A DNA stretch of 64,000 nucleotides, taken from the NCBI RefSeq assembly GCF_030373265.1, contig NZ_JAUCZC010000007.1:1-64000 (forward strand), in the 5' to 3' direction. Under the pieces are notes generated by a model that did not search any database, had not been told where the DNA came from, and saw only the letters and a program-made list of their open reading frames with translations. The stretch is from Blastomonas sp. (GTDB taxonomy: Bacteria; Pseudomonadota; Alphaproteobacteria; Sphingomonadales; Sphingomonadaceae). Numbering within the stretch: the stretch's first letter is position 1; each line of letters begins with the position of its first letter. Both the position numbers and the translations under genes were made by a program. Below, piece after piece: positions 50,128 through 59,851 of the stretch.

Positions 50128-50218
50128 CGCGCCTGTGCCCTTCGGGTTCCGTGTCCCTTGCCCCGCCCTCAGACCCTTGGGCGAAACGGGACCCACCCCA
50201 TTGCACAGGCGCGTTTTT
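50128..50218 (+). ncRNA. structured RNA candidate upstream of rsh (identity unresolved; 6S-like or leader/attenuator)
   Basis: Closing stem CGCGCCTGTGC/GCACAGGCGCG followed by T5, internal stems GGGTTCCGT/ACGGGACCC and CGCCC/GGGCG. Confidence 0.5.
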
Positions 50219-50255
50219 CTGTTGCATTTGAAGGCAAAGCACCGACATTCAGCGG

Positions 50256-52349
50256 GTGTTGAGACAATATGAACTGGTCGAGCGGGTCAAGGGGTATGAC
50301 CCGGATGCCGATGAGGCGCTGATCAACCGCGCCTATGTGTTTTCGGTGCAGAAGCACGGCAGCCAGAAGCGCGCCAGCGGCGACCCCTATTTCAGCCATC
50401 CGATCGAGGTCGCGGGTCTGATGACCGACCTCAAGATGGATGTCGAAACCATCATCACCGCGTTGCTGCACGATACGGTCGAGGACACGCTGACCACGAT
50501 CGAGGAAATCGAGCGGATGTTCGGCCCCAAGGTGGCCGAGATGGTCGACGGTGTCACCAAGCTGTCCAAGATCGAAGCGCAAACCGAAAGCGAGCGCGCC
50601 GCGGAAAACCTGCGCAAGTTTCTGCTGGCGATGTCGAACGATCTGCGCGTGCTGCTGGTCAAGCTCGCCGACCGGCTGCACAACATGCGCACGCTGCATT
50701 TCATCTCCAGCGCGGACAAGCGCAAGCGTATCGCGCGCGAGACGATGGACATCTTCGCGCCGCTGGCCGAGCGCGTCGGCATGTACGAATACATGCGCGA
50801 GATGCAGATGCTGGCCTTTCGCGAGCTCGAGCCCGAGGCCTATGCGACCATCGTCGGGCGGCTGGACCAGATCAAGGCCAATGGCGAGAATCAGGTCGAG
50901 ACGATCGCCGATTCGCTGAAAAGCGAACTGGGCGCACACGGCATCTCGGCAGACATCAGCGGACGCGAGAAGCACCCTTATTCGATCTGGCGCAAGATGG
51001 CCGAGCGCCACGTGTCTTTCGAACAGATGACCGACATCATCGCGTTCCGCGTGCTCGTCGACAGCATCGACGATTGCTATACGGCGCTGGGCCATATCCA
51101 CCGCAAGTGGAAGATGATTCCCGGCCGGTTCAAGGACTATATCTCCACCCCCAAGCGCAACGGCTATCGTTCGCTGCACACCGCGATCATCCATGGCCGC
51201 TCGATGCGCATGGAAATCCAGATCCGCACGCATGACATGCACCGGCAGAGCGAATTCGGGCTGGCGGCGCACTGGGCCTACAAGCAGGGCGGGTCGCGCC
51301 CCGATGGCCAGGCCGGATGGATTCGCGACCTGATCGAAATTCTCGACACCGCGCAGGATGCCGACGAACTGCTCGAGCACACCCGCATGGCGATGTACCA
51401 GGATCGCATCTTCGCTTTCACCCCCAAGGGCGCGCTGCATCAGCTGCCCAAGGGCGCCACCGCGGTCGACTTTGCCTATGCCGTCCACACCAACCTGGGC
51501 AATCAGGCGGTGGGCGTGCTGATCAATGGCCGCAACGTTCCGCTGCGCACCGCTTTGTCCAACGGCGACATCGTGGAAATCCTCAAGTCCGAGGGCCAGG
51601 AGCCGCAGACCAGCTGGCTGGGCTTTGTCACCACCGGCAAGGCGCGCGCTGCGATCCGCCGCTATGTCCGCGACAAGGAGCGCGAGGAAACCGCCGCGAT
51701 GGGCCGGGTGATCTTCGACGAGATCGCCGGGCGCCTGCCGGTCAAGATCGGCAAGAAGGCGCTCAAACAGGCGCTCGAGCGGCTGGAGATGGAGGACGAG
51801 ACCGATCTGCTGGTGGCGATCGGCACCAACCAGATCACCGACCACGACCTGATGGATGCGCTGGTCCCCGGCAGCAGCAGCGAGCTCACCGCCTTGCGCG
51901 AGTTCCCCCGCCAGGACCGCGCGATCTCGATCCGCGGGCTGACGCCGGGCGTCGCCTTCCAGCTCGCCGAATGCTGCCACCCCGTCCCCGGCGACCGCAT
52001 CGTCGGGCTGCGCCGCCAGGGCGAGCATATCGAGGTGCACACGATCGATTGCCTCAATCTGGTCAGCGGCGTCGATGCCGATTGGATAGACCTGTCATGG
52101 GAGAGCGATTCGGAAGGCGCGACCGCGCGGATACGGGCGATCCTCTACAACCGCCCCGGGACGCTCGCCGACATGGCGGGCATCTTCAGCCATCACAAGG
52201 CGAACATCGTCAATTTGAAGCTGACCAACCGCGACCAGCCGTTCCACACGTATGAGTCCGATCTAGAGGTACATGATGTCGGCCATCTGATGCAGATCAT
52301 CATGGCCCTGCGCGCGTCCGAATCGGTGGCGAGGGCAGACCGCATATAG
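50256..52349 (+). CDS. rsh: bifunctional (p)ppGpp synthetase/hydrolase, RelA/SpoT homologue
   Basis: GTG start; HD motif LLHDTVEDT, KRNGYRSLHTA synthetase region, TGS AVDFAYAVHTNLGNQ, C-terminal ACT. Confidence 0.96.
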   Translation: MLRQYELVERVKGYDPDADEALINRAYVFSVQKHGSQKRASGDPYFSHPIEVAGLMTDLKMDVETIITALLHDTVEDTLTTIEEIERMFGPKVAEMVDGVTKLSKIEAQTESERAAENLRKFLLAMSNDLRVLLVKLADRLHNMRTLHFISSADKRKRIARETMDIFAPLAERVGMYEYMREMQMLAFRELEPEAYATIVGRLDQIKANGENQVETIADSLKSELGAHGISADISGREKHPYSIWRKMAERHVSFEQMTDIIAFRVLVDSIDDCYTALGHIHRKWKMIPGRFKDYISTPKRNGYRSLHTAIIHGRSMRMEIQIRTHDMHRQSEFGLAAHWAYKQGGSRPDGQAGWIRDLIEILDTAQDADELLEHTRMAMYQDRIFAFTPKGALHQLPKGATAVDFAYAVHTNLGNQAVGVLINGRNVPLRTALSNGDIVEILKSEGQEPQTSWLGFVTTGKARAAIRRYVRDKEREETAAMGRVIFDEIAGRLPVKIGKKALKQALERLEMEDETDLLVAIGTNQITDHDLMDALVPGSSSELTALREFPRQDRAISIRGLTPGVAFQLAECCHPVPGDRIVGLRRQGEHIEVHTIDCLNLVSGVDADWIDLSWESDSEGATARIRAILYNRPGTLADMAGIFSHHKANIVNLKLTNRDQPFHTYESDLEVHDVGHLMQIIMALRASESVARADRI

Positions 52350-52358
52350 CGGCTGGGT

Positions 52359-53093
52359 CTAGCGGGGCCGTTCCACCACGCCGCCGCAGGTCACGGTGCT
52401 GACCCCCGACTGACGTACCGTGCAATCGGGCTTTCCACCCACCTCGACATCGGCGGGGCCGGTCACCGAGATGCGCGCCGGTCCATCCACGGTCAGCCGT
52501 GCGCGCACCGGACCTTCGCCGTAGAAATCGAGCGCAGCCAGCGTGAGATCACCGCCATCGAAAAGCCCGTCGCCCAGCATCACCGCGCGCGCACTGGCGG
52601 CTGTGCCGCCGACCTTGAGGCTACCGCTGCCGTTGACATTGAAGACCACCGCTTCGGCGGCCATCGATCCCACCTCGAGCGCTCCGTTGCCATCCATCGT
52701 GGCGTTGGGCTTGGTACCGGCCAACCTGTCGATCCGCGCGCTGCCATGGCCCAGCATGGTCAACGAATGCACAGCCCGCGCGCTCAGCCGGACCAACGGC
52801 AACGCATCGGGGGTCGCAGGGCGATTGCGCGCTTCGGTCGGGATGTCGCGCCGTGCGCGGCGGATATGCAGTGTGTTGCCCTGCACCCGGACGCTGAGCG
52901 CCTGAAGCGCACGCGGGTCGCCGCTGGCCAGCGCGAACGGCGCGGCATCCGAGGTGATCACGACCGCGACATCGCCCTCGATCCGCACCGTATCGAACGC
53001 CGGCAGGGTAAATCTGCGTTCGGCTGCCTGGGCTGCGCCCGATGCGGCAGCGCAGGCCAACAAGGCCGCCGGTATCATCGTTGCAGCCTTCAT
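52359..53093 (-). CDS. DUF2807 (putative adhesin head, GIN-domain) protein
   Basis: Signal peptide plus VRIEGDVAVVITSDAAPFALASGDPRALQALSVRVQGNTLHIRR; repeated beta motif. Confidence 0.82.
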   Translation of the reverse strand: MKAATMIPAALLACAAASGAAQAAERRFTLPAFDTVRIEGDVAVVITSDAAPFALASGDPRALQALSVRVQGNTLHIRRARRDIPTEARNRPATPDALPLVRLSARAVHSLTMLGHGSARIDRLAGTKPNATMDGNGALEVGSMAAEAVVFNVNGSGSLKVGGTAASARAVMLGDGLFDGGDLTLAALDFYGEGPVRARLTVDGPARISVTGPADVEVGGKPDCTVRQSGVSTVTCGGVVERPR

Positions 53094-53794
53094 GCCCGTG
53101 CCTCTCCCATTTCAAGCCACCCCAGGAATCGGGGCGTCTTGGGCATATACTGGCTATGGCAATTGCTGAGGTGAAAACCTCGCGCGCGGAAGGAATCGCT
53201 CACCGGTCGGGTGAGATGGCACCCCCCGGCGATTTTCTTCCACATCGGCTCTATCCGCTGCTGCCAGCGTGCGGGGCCGCTGTCTGGTGCGGCGCCGTGT
53301 TCGAGAAACAGGATGGTTCCGCCAGGTCGCAACACCCTGCGCATTTCGCTCAGCACAGCCTTGGGATCCTGCACCGAGCACAAAGTGAAGGTGGTCAGCA
53401 CGGTATCGAAGCTGGCATCGGCAAAAGGCAGCGATTCGGCCATGCCGGGACGAAAATCCGCTTCGAACCCGCGGGCCCGTGCCTTGGCGCGCGCGGTATC
53501 GAGCAGCTGCGGCGAGGGATCGACGCCTGACAGCGCGGTGACCCTGGCCCGGTCATAATGATCGAGATTGATGCCGCCACCACAGCCCAGTTCCAGCACA
53601 TCGCCGTGGGCGCGCGGCACGATGCGGCCACGCGCCTTGGCAACCGCAGGCTGGCTGCAGCAGAAGGTGATCAGCCGGGGCATGATATTGCGGTCCCAGA
53701 AATTGGGAGCAACGCCATGCTGGCTGCTGGTTTGCGATGCGCTCAATTCGGCCTCCCCGGCGCGGCACCTGCAAGGCCGCTTCTGCCGGGACAC
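53090..53794 (-). CDS. class I SAM-dependent methyltransferase
   Basis: GDVLELGCGGGINLDHYDRARVTALSGVDPSPQLLDTARAKA; start uncertain. Confidence 0.9.
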   Translation of the reverse strand: MSRQKRPCRCRAGEAELSASQTSSQHGVAPNFWDRNIMPRLITFCCSQPAVAKARGRIVPRAHGDVLELGCGGGINLDHYDRARVTALSGVDPSPQLLDTARAKARARGFEADFRPGMAESLPFADASFDTVLTTFTLCSVQDPKAVLSEMRRVLRPGGTILFLEHGAAPDSGPARWQQRIEPMWKKIAGGCHLTRPVSDSFRARGFHLSNCHSQYMPKTPRFLGWLEMGEARA

Positions 53795-53854
53795 TCTAGC
53801 AAGGTTGCGCCGCGCGCAACGGAATTTGCGACGGCAAGCCCGGCGCGCGACGTA

Positions 53855-54619
53855 TCAACCGCAGGTCAGGCTGCCCGATCCCATCGCGCTGCTTTTGCAC
53901 TTGGCGTTGCCCTTGATCGTGACATCGCCCGATCCCATCAGGCTGGCCTCGACCGAACCTTCGGATGCCATCGTCACATCGCCCGACCCGGCAATCGAGA
54001 TATCGACGGTATCGCTGCGGAAACGTTCGCCGAGTACGCTGCCCGATCCGGCAATCGAGATATCCGCGGTTTCGGCAGTGCCGACCAGCCGAAGCGATCC
54101 GCTGCCGGCGATCGAGCCTTCGAGCTTTTTGGCGGTGATGCTCGCGACCGCGGCGTCGCCCGACCCTGCGACAGTCAGTTCGACATCGTCGCCGTCCATC
54201 CGATCGATCTTGGCCGACCCGGACCCGGCCAGCACCAGTGCGCGCAAGGCGGGCGCGCTCACCGCGATCGTCGCTTCGCCCGAATCGCCGAAGCTCCAGC
54301 CTGAAGATTTGCGCCGGATGCGCAGTTCGCCGTTGCGCACCTTGTATTGCAGCGCTTCGAGCGCCTTGGCATCGCCGGTCGCGCGGACGGCATGCGCGCC
54401 GTCGGTCACGAACGTGAGATCGTCAGGCCCGGCCAGCGTGATCCGGTCGAACGGCTCGCCCGACCAGCGCGCCGCCCAGCCCTCTCCGCCCCCACGTTCG
54501 CCAGACGATTCTTCCATGTCGGCTACGAAATCGAATTCGGCAGCATCCGACATCTTCCACGCGCCAATGGCGACGACTCCGACGATCAGGACAACTGCGG
54601 GCTTCCAGTTCAGGGCCAT
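53855..54619 (-). CDS. DUF2807 (GIN-domain) protein
   Basis: MALNWKPAVVLIVGVVAIGAWKMSD anchor; repeated GSGS/SGSGDV beta motifs. Confidence 0.82.
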   Translation of the reverse strand: MALNWKPAVVLIVGVVAIGAWKMSDAAEFDFVADMEESSGERGGGEGWAARWSGEPFDRITLAGPDDLTFVTDGAHAVRATGDAKALEALQYKVRNGELRIRRKSSGWSFGDSGEATIAVSAPALRALVLAGSGSAKIDRMDGDDVELTVAGSGDAAVASITAKKLEGSIAGSGSLRLVGTAETADISIAGSGSVLGERFRSDTVDISIAGSGDVTMASEGSVEASLMGSGDVTIKGNAKCKSSAMGSGSLTCG

Positions 54620-54795
54620 GATGGCGCCTCCCTCGTTGTGTATTGCTGTATTAATACACAGCAAGCCCGCAGATGCAAGCGGTTCGACCGCATGGTTCTT
54701 TGGCTCGACGGGAGCCAGACGAGCGATTAGACGTAAAACTGCCATGGGGGGCAAAGCATCGCGCAAGAAAGGCTCAGGTCATCAGCAAGATCGGG

Positions 54796-55779
54796 ATGCA
54801 GGAACTGGCAGAGCTGGCCGGGGTATCGGTTTCCACCGTATCGCGGGCGCTGGCCGGGAAGACGATCATCAACGCCAAGACCCGCGAACGGGTGGTCGAG
54901 CTGGCCCGCGCGCATGGCTTCAAGCCCAATCAGGCCGCCCAGAACCTACGGCTGCGCCGCGCGCAGGCGATCGGGGTGGTGATCCCGATGGGCCACGAGA
55001 TCGACCAGCACCCTTCCGATCCGTTCTTCATGACCATGCTCGGCCATCTCGCCGATGCACTCACCGAGCGCAATTTCGACCTGCTGCTGTCGCGGGTCAT
55101 TCCCTCAGGCGATGATTGGCTCGATGATCTGCTGGGCTCGGGGCGAGTCGATGGCGCGATCGTCATCGGCCAGTCGGACCAGATCGCGGTGCTCGATGCG
55201 GCCGCCGCGCACCATCGTGGGCTGGTGGTGTGGGGTGCACAGGTGCCGGGGCAAAAGCACGTGTCGGTCGGCTCGGACAATGTGCGCGGCGGACTGATGG
55301 CCGGGCGTCACCTGATCGAGCGTGGCAAGCGCAAGCTGCTGTTCCTGGGCAACCCCAGCCCGCCCGAATTCGGGCAGCGCCAGCAGGGCTTTCTGCAGGC
55401 CTGCGCCGAGGCGGGGCTGGCCGATCAGGTCCACACTCTGCCGATCCACCTGACCTCCGAAGCCGCCTATGCGGCGGCCAGCGCGTTTCTGGACGACCAC
55501 CCGGGAATCGACGGCATTTTTGCCGCGTCCGACGTGGTGGCGATGAGCGTGCTGCGGGCGTTGTCCGAACGCGGCATGGCGGTGCCGGGCGATGTCGCGG
55601 TGGTCGGCTATGACGATATCATGCTCGCCGCGCATACCAGCCCGCCGCTCACCACCATCCGTCAGGATCTGGAAAAGGGCGCGCGACTGCTGGTCGACAT
55701 GCTGTTCCGCCAGATCGACGGCGAGACCTGCGTCTCGGTGCAACTCGAGCCCGAACTGATCGTGCGGGCTTCAAGCTGA
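54796..55779 (+). CDS. LacI-family transcriptional regulator
   Basis: MQELAELAGVSVSTVSRALAGKTIINAKTRERVVELARAHGFKPN HTH; periplasmic-binding-like effector domain; a start further upstream in ORF 54673.. is possible. Confidence 0.95.
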   Translation: MQELAELAGVSVSTVSRALAGKTIINAKTRERVVELARAHGFKPNQAAQNLRLRRAQAIGVVIPMGHEIDQHPSDPFFMTMLGHLADALTERNFDLLLSRVIPSGDDWLDDLLGSGRVDGAIVIGQSDQIAVLDAAAAHHRGLVVWGAQVPGQKHVSVGSDNVRGGLMAGRHLIERGKRKLLFLGNPSPPEFGQRQQGFLQACAEAGLADQVHTLPIHLTSEAAYAAASAFLDDHPGIDGIFAASDVVAMSVLRALSERGMAVPGDVAVVGYDDIMLAAHTSPPLTTIRQDLEKGARLLVDMLFRQIDGETCVSVQLEPELIVRASS

Positions 55780-55783
55780 GCTG

Positions 55784-55813
55784 CTCTCCCCTCCCGCTTG
55801 CGGGAGGGGAGAG
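55784..55813. terminator. 14-bp perfect palindrome between convergent LacI and MFS genes
   Basis: CTCTCCCCTCCCGC-TT-GCGGGAGGGGAGAG. Confidence 0.7.
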
Positions 55814-55818
55814 GCGTG

Positions 55819-57174
55819 TTACGTGCCCGCAACTTCCGTCCGCACCCGCAATGTCGCGACCGCGCCGCACAGCATCAGCACGCCGGCCAGCAGGATCGCG
55901 TTGCGCGGGTCCGATCCCAGCAAGGGGGCGTAAATCAGCGGCATGGTCATCGTCTCGATCAGCATCGGCACGACGATGAACATGTTGAAGATGCCCATAT
56001 AGACGCCGGTGCGCTCGGGGGGGATGCAATCGGCGAGCATGACATAGGTGTTGCCCATCATGCCCGCCCAGCCCAGGCCGATGCCGATCATCGGCACGAA
56101 CAGCGCCACGCGCGAATCGAGCATCGGCAGCGCCAGCATCGCCAGGCCTGATGCCACCAGACACACCGCGTGCACCGGCTTGGCGCCCAGCCTGCGCACG
56201 ACGGGGATCAAGGCCAGCGCGGCGACGAACGCCACGGCGTTATACGCAACCCCCATCTGCTGCGCGGTCAGCGAGGCCGAGATGAAGTCCGCGTTGTTGC
56301 CGCGCGCGCTGTCCGGAAACAAGGTGCGCGAGACCGACAGCGCGATGAACTGCCAATAGACGAACATCGCGTACCATTGGCACAGCATCGCCCAGGCCAG
56401 CTGACGCATCGGCTGCGGCATGGCGATGAAGGCATCGCGGATTTCGGCCAGTGCGGCGGTGGCGCCCATCGGCTTGGCTGCCATTTCGGCGACCTGGGCC
56501 TCGGTGAGCTTGAGCTCGGGCACGCGCACCACCGACCAGACGATGGTCGAGATCGACAGGATGGCGCCGATGACGAACGCGATTCGCACGATCACCGGAA
56601 TGCCGTTCAGGTCGACCAGGTTCTGGCTGATGCCGAACCCGACCAGCAGGCTGGGCGTGGCATAGGACAGGCACTGGGCCAGCCCGGTAAACGCGCTCTG
56701 CACCAGAAAGCCCGCGGGTCGCTGCTGCGGCTCGAGCCGGTCGGCGATATAGGCGCGGTAAGGCTCCATGGTGATGTTGTTGCCCGCATCGAGCAGCCAC
56801 AGCAGGCTGGCCGCCATCCACAATGCGCTCGAATAGGGCATCAGGAACAGGCACAGCGAACAGATCACCGCGCCGACGAGAAAATAGGGCGTGCGCCGAC
56901 CCAGCCTGGAGTGCGTGCGATCGGACAGCGCGCCGACGATCGGCTGGATGATCAGCCCGGTCATCGGCCCCGCCAACCACAAGAGCGGCATCGTCGCTTC
57001 TTCCGCGCCCAGAAAGGTGTAGATCGGCGTCATGTTGGCCTGTTGCAGACCGAAGCTGAACTGCAGCCCGAAAAAGCCGAGGTTCATCTCGACGATGCGC
57101 AGCAGCGACAGGCGCGGCGGCCTCGCCATCATGGCAGACGTTCCGGATGCTGATGCATGAGTAGCGCTGGTCAT
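55819..57174 (-). CDS. MFS transporter, SLC45/sucrose-type
   Basis: GPMTGLIIQPIVGALSDRTHSRLGRRTPYFLVGAV; multiple TM segments. Confidence 0.9.
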   Translation of the reverse strand: MTSATHASASGTSAMMARPPRLSLLRIVEMNLGFFGLQFSFGLQQANMTPIYTFLGAEEATMPLLWLAGPMTGLIIQPIVGALSDRTHSRLGRRTPYFLVGAVICSLCLFLMPYSSALWMAASLLWLLDAGNNITMEPYRAYIADRLEPQQRPAGFLVQSAFTGLAQCLSYATPSLLVGFGISQNLVDLNGIPVIVRIAFVIGAILSISTIVWSVVRVPELKLTEAQVAEMAAKPMGATAALAEIRDAFIAMPQPMRQLAWAMLCQWYAMFVYWQFIALSVSRTLFPDSARGNNADFISASLTAQQMGVAYNAVAFVAALALIPVVRRLGAKPVHAVCLVASGLAMLALPMLDSRVALFVPMIGIGLGWAGMMGNTYVMLADCIPPERTGVYMGIFNMFIVVPMLIETMTMPLIYAPLLGSDPRNAILLAGVLMLCGAVATLRVRTEVAGT

Positions 57175-57259
57175 GGCCCAATCCTCGATCCTGATGGCGT
57201 CTTACCGTGCGCCTTGACGATGATGCTAGGCGGCCCGGCGATGCTTTGGCAAGCCTTTT

Positions 57260-57296
57260 TGCAAACGATTGCAGTTTTAGCTTGCAAACGATTGCG
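57260..57296. promoter_or_regulatory. two tandem LacI-type operators
   Basis: TGCAAACGATTGCA (57260-57273) and TGCAAACGATTGCG (57283-57296), 23-bp centre spacing, in MFS/TBDT divergent promoter. Confidence 0.85.
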
Positions 57297-57353
57297 GGGT
57301 TCCATAGCCTCCAGCGCTGAAGCCGGAGTACCGGCCAGTTCAGGAGAGGTATC

Positions 57354-59843
57354 ATGTCGATTTTGAAGGCCCTGCGCGTTCGCAGCGCATATGCGGCACT
57401 GGCCGTTGCCACCGCCACCATCACCCCTGCAGCCTTTGCCCAGGACGCATCCGCGCAGGATGGCGCACAGGATGACCTGCAGTCCGACGACGTTATCGTC
57501 GTCACCGCCGTTGCGCGCGGCGCCAATGTCCTCGACAGCTCGATCTCGGTCAGCTCCTTGAGCGCCGATCAGATCGCCACCACCGCCCCGCGCAGCGCGG
57601 CGGAAATCTTCCGCAACATCCCCGGCATCCGCTCCGAATCCTCGGGCGGCGAAGGCAACGCCAACATCGCGGTACGCGGCCTGCCGATCGCATCAGGCGG
57701 CGCCAAGTTCCTGCAGCTGCAGGAAGACGGACTGCCGATCCTCGAATTCGGCGACATCACCTTCGGCAACTCCGACATCTTCCTGCGCGCCGATCTCAAC
57801 ATCGCGCGGGTCGAAGCGATCCGTGGCGGTTCGGCGTCGACCTTCGCCTCCAACTCGCCCGGCGGCGTGATCAACATGATCTCCAAGACCGGCAAGGACC
57901 AGAACGGCGGCACCATCCAGGCGACGCTCGGCCTCGATTACGACGAGAAGCGGTTCGACTTCGATTATGGCGGCAGCCTGGGCCAGGACCTGTATTTCCA
58001 TATGGGCGGCTTCGTGCGTCAGGGCGAAGGGCCGCGCGACATCGGCTATAACGGCAACCGCGGCGGCCAGATCAAGGCCAACATCACCAAGGAATTCACC
58101 GGCGGCTATATCCGCTTCTACGGCAAGTATCTCGATGACCGCGCGGTCGGCTATCTGCCCAATCCGGTGCAGGTGACGGGGTCCAACGCCAACCCGAACT
58201 ATTCCAACGTTCCCGGCTTCGACATCCGCTCGGACAGCCTGCACTCGCGCTTCTTCCGTTCCGCGCTGAGCCTTGACGGCAACAACCAGCCGCGCCGGTT
58301 CGATATCACCGCCGGCCAGCGCCCCTTGGTCAAGGCTTTCGGATTCGAAGGCGAGTTCGAGGTCGCCGATGGCTGGACGGTCACCAACCGCTTTCGCTTT
58401 TCCGACGTGTCGGGCGGCTTCGTCTCGCCCTTCCCCGGATCGTTCGACACCGCCGCCAACACCGCGTCCGCGATCGGCGGTGCAGGATCGCGGCTGGTGT
58501 TCGCCAACGGTCTGCAGGCCGGGCAGAACGTCCCCAATGGAGCGCTCGTGGCCAGCGTCGTGCTGTTCAACACCCGGCTCAACAGCCTCGACAACATCAC
58601 CAACGATCTGCGCATCACCGGCGATTTCGCGGTCGGCAGCGGCACCGCCACGCTAACCGCCGGCTTCTACAAGTCGCGTCAGGACATCAACACCGACTGG
58701 CTGTGGACGTCGCACCTGCTCGAGGTGCGCGGCGGCGGCGACGCGGCGCTGATCGATGTGGTCAATGCGGCCGGCACGCGCCTCACCGACAATGGCACCG
58801 TGGCCTATGGCGCCAGCTTCTTCGGCAACTGCTGCCGCCGCAGCTATGATCTGCAATATGATACGAACGCGCCCTTCGCCTCGCTCTCGCTCGAATTCGA
58901 CCGGCTGACGCTCGACGGCAGCATCCGCTATGACTTTGGCGATGCCTCGGGCCGCACCTTTGGCTCGGATCTGGGGGGCGGCCGCGTTGGCGTGACGGCG
59001 TTCGATTTCAACGGCAACGGCGCGATCAGCCCGGCAGAGGCGCAAACCGCGACCATTCCCTTGGGATCGCCTGCGCTGGTCGATTACAGCTACGACTATT
59101 TCAGCTACTCGTTCGGCGCGAACTATCGCTTCACCGACAGCCTCGCCGCCTTTGCACGCTACAGCCGCGGTGGCCGGGCCAACGCCGATCGACTGCTGTT
59201 CAACAACGACAACGTGAACTTCGTCACCGGCGCCATCGCGAACGAAGGTATGGCGGTCGACTTCGTCAAGCAGGCCGAAGCGGGCATCAAGTACCGCTCG
59301 GGCGGCGTCGCGGTCTATGCCACGGCCTTCTACGCCGAGACCGAGGAAACCAACTTCGAGGCGACCACCCGCCAGACCTTCGACCGCGTGTTCAAGGCCA
59401 AGGGGCTTGAGGTCGAGGCGTCGTACCGCACAGGCGGCTTCACGCTCAGCGCCAGCGGCACCTATACCGATGCCGAGATCAGCCGCGACCGGATCAGCCC
59501 GGCGAACGAAGGCAACACCCCGCGCCGCCAGGCCGATTTCATCTATCAGCTGAGCGGCCAGTACGAGCAGGACATGTTCAGCCTGGGCGCGAACATGGTG
59601 GGCACCACCGATAGCTACGCCCAGGACAACAACCTGCTGGTGCTGCCGGGCTTCACCCAGGTCAACGCCTTCGTCGCGGTCCGCCCGATCGAACGCGTGC
59701 AGCTGTCGATCAACGCCAACAACCTGTTCGACACCCGTGGCTTTACCGAAGCCGAGGAAGGCGCGATCCCGGCCAACGGCTTTGTCCGGGCGCGCTCGAT
59801 CAACGGGCGCACCATATCCGCCACGCTGCGCTACGACTTCTGA
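57354..59843 (+). CDS. TonB-dependent receptor (carbohydrate-type)
   Basis: DDVIVVTAVARGANVLDSSISVSSLSADQIATTAPRSAAEIFRNIPGIRSESS plug; C-terminal ...ATLRYDF. Confidence 0.95.
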   Translation: MSILKALRVRSAYAALAVATATITPAAFAQDASAQDGAQDDLQSDDVIVVTAVARGANVLDSSISVSSLSADQIATTAPRSAAEIFRNIPGIRSESSGGEGNANIAVRGLPIASGGAKFLQLQEDGLPILEFGDITFGNSDIFLRADLNIARVEAIRGGSASTFASNSPGGVINMISKTGKDQNGGTIQATLGLDYDEKRFDFDYGGSLGQDLYFHMGGFVRQGEGPRDIGYNGNRGGQIKANITKEFTGGYIRFYGKYLDDRAVGYLPNPVQVTGSNANPNYSNVPGFDIRSDSLHSRFFRSALSLDGNNQPRRFDITAGQRPLVKAFGFEGEFEVADGWTVTNRFRFSDVSGGFVSPFPGSFDTAANTASAIGGAGSRLVFANGLQAGQNVPNGALVASVVLFNTRLNSLDNITNDLRITGDFAVGSGTATLTAGFYKSRQDINTDWLWTSHLLEVRGGGDAALIDVVNAAGTRLTDNGTVAYGASFFGNCCRRSYDLQYDTNAPFASLSLEFDRLTLDGSIRYDFGDASGRTFGSDLGGGRVGVTAFDFNGNGAISPAEAQTATIPLGSPALVDYSYDYFSYSFGANYRFTDSLAAFARYSRGGRANADRLLFNNDNVNFVTGAIANEGMAVDFVKQAEAGIKYRSGGVAVYATAFYAETEETNFEATTRQTFDRVFKAKGLEVEASYRTGGFTLSASGTYTDAEISRDRISPANEGNTPRRQADFIYQLSGQYEQDMFSLGANMVGTTDSYAQDNNLLVLPGFTQVNAFVAVRPIERVQLSINANNLFDTRGFTEAEEGAIPANGFVRARSINGRTISATLRYDF

Positions 59844-59851
59844 CGCAGCCC

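Noticed and set aside
50169-52040. 623-aa minus-strand ORF opposite rsh
   Set aside because: Antisense shadow of a clear RelA/SpoT homologue.
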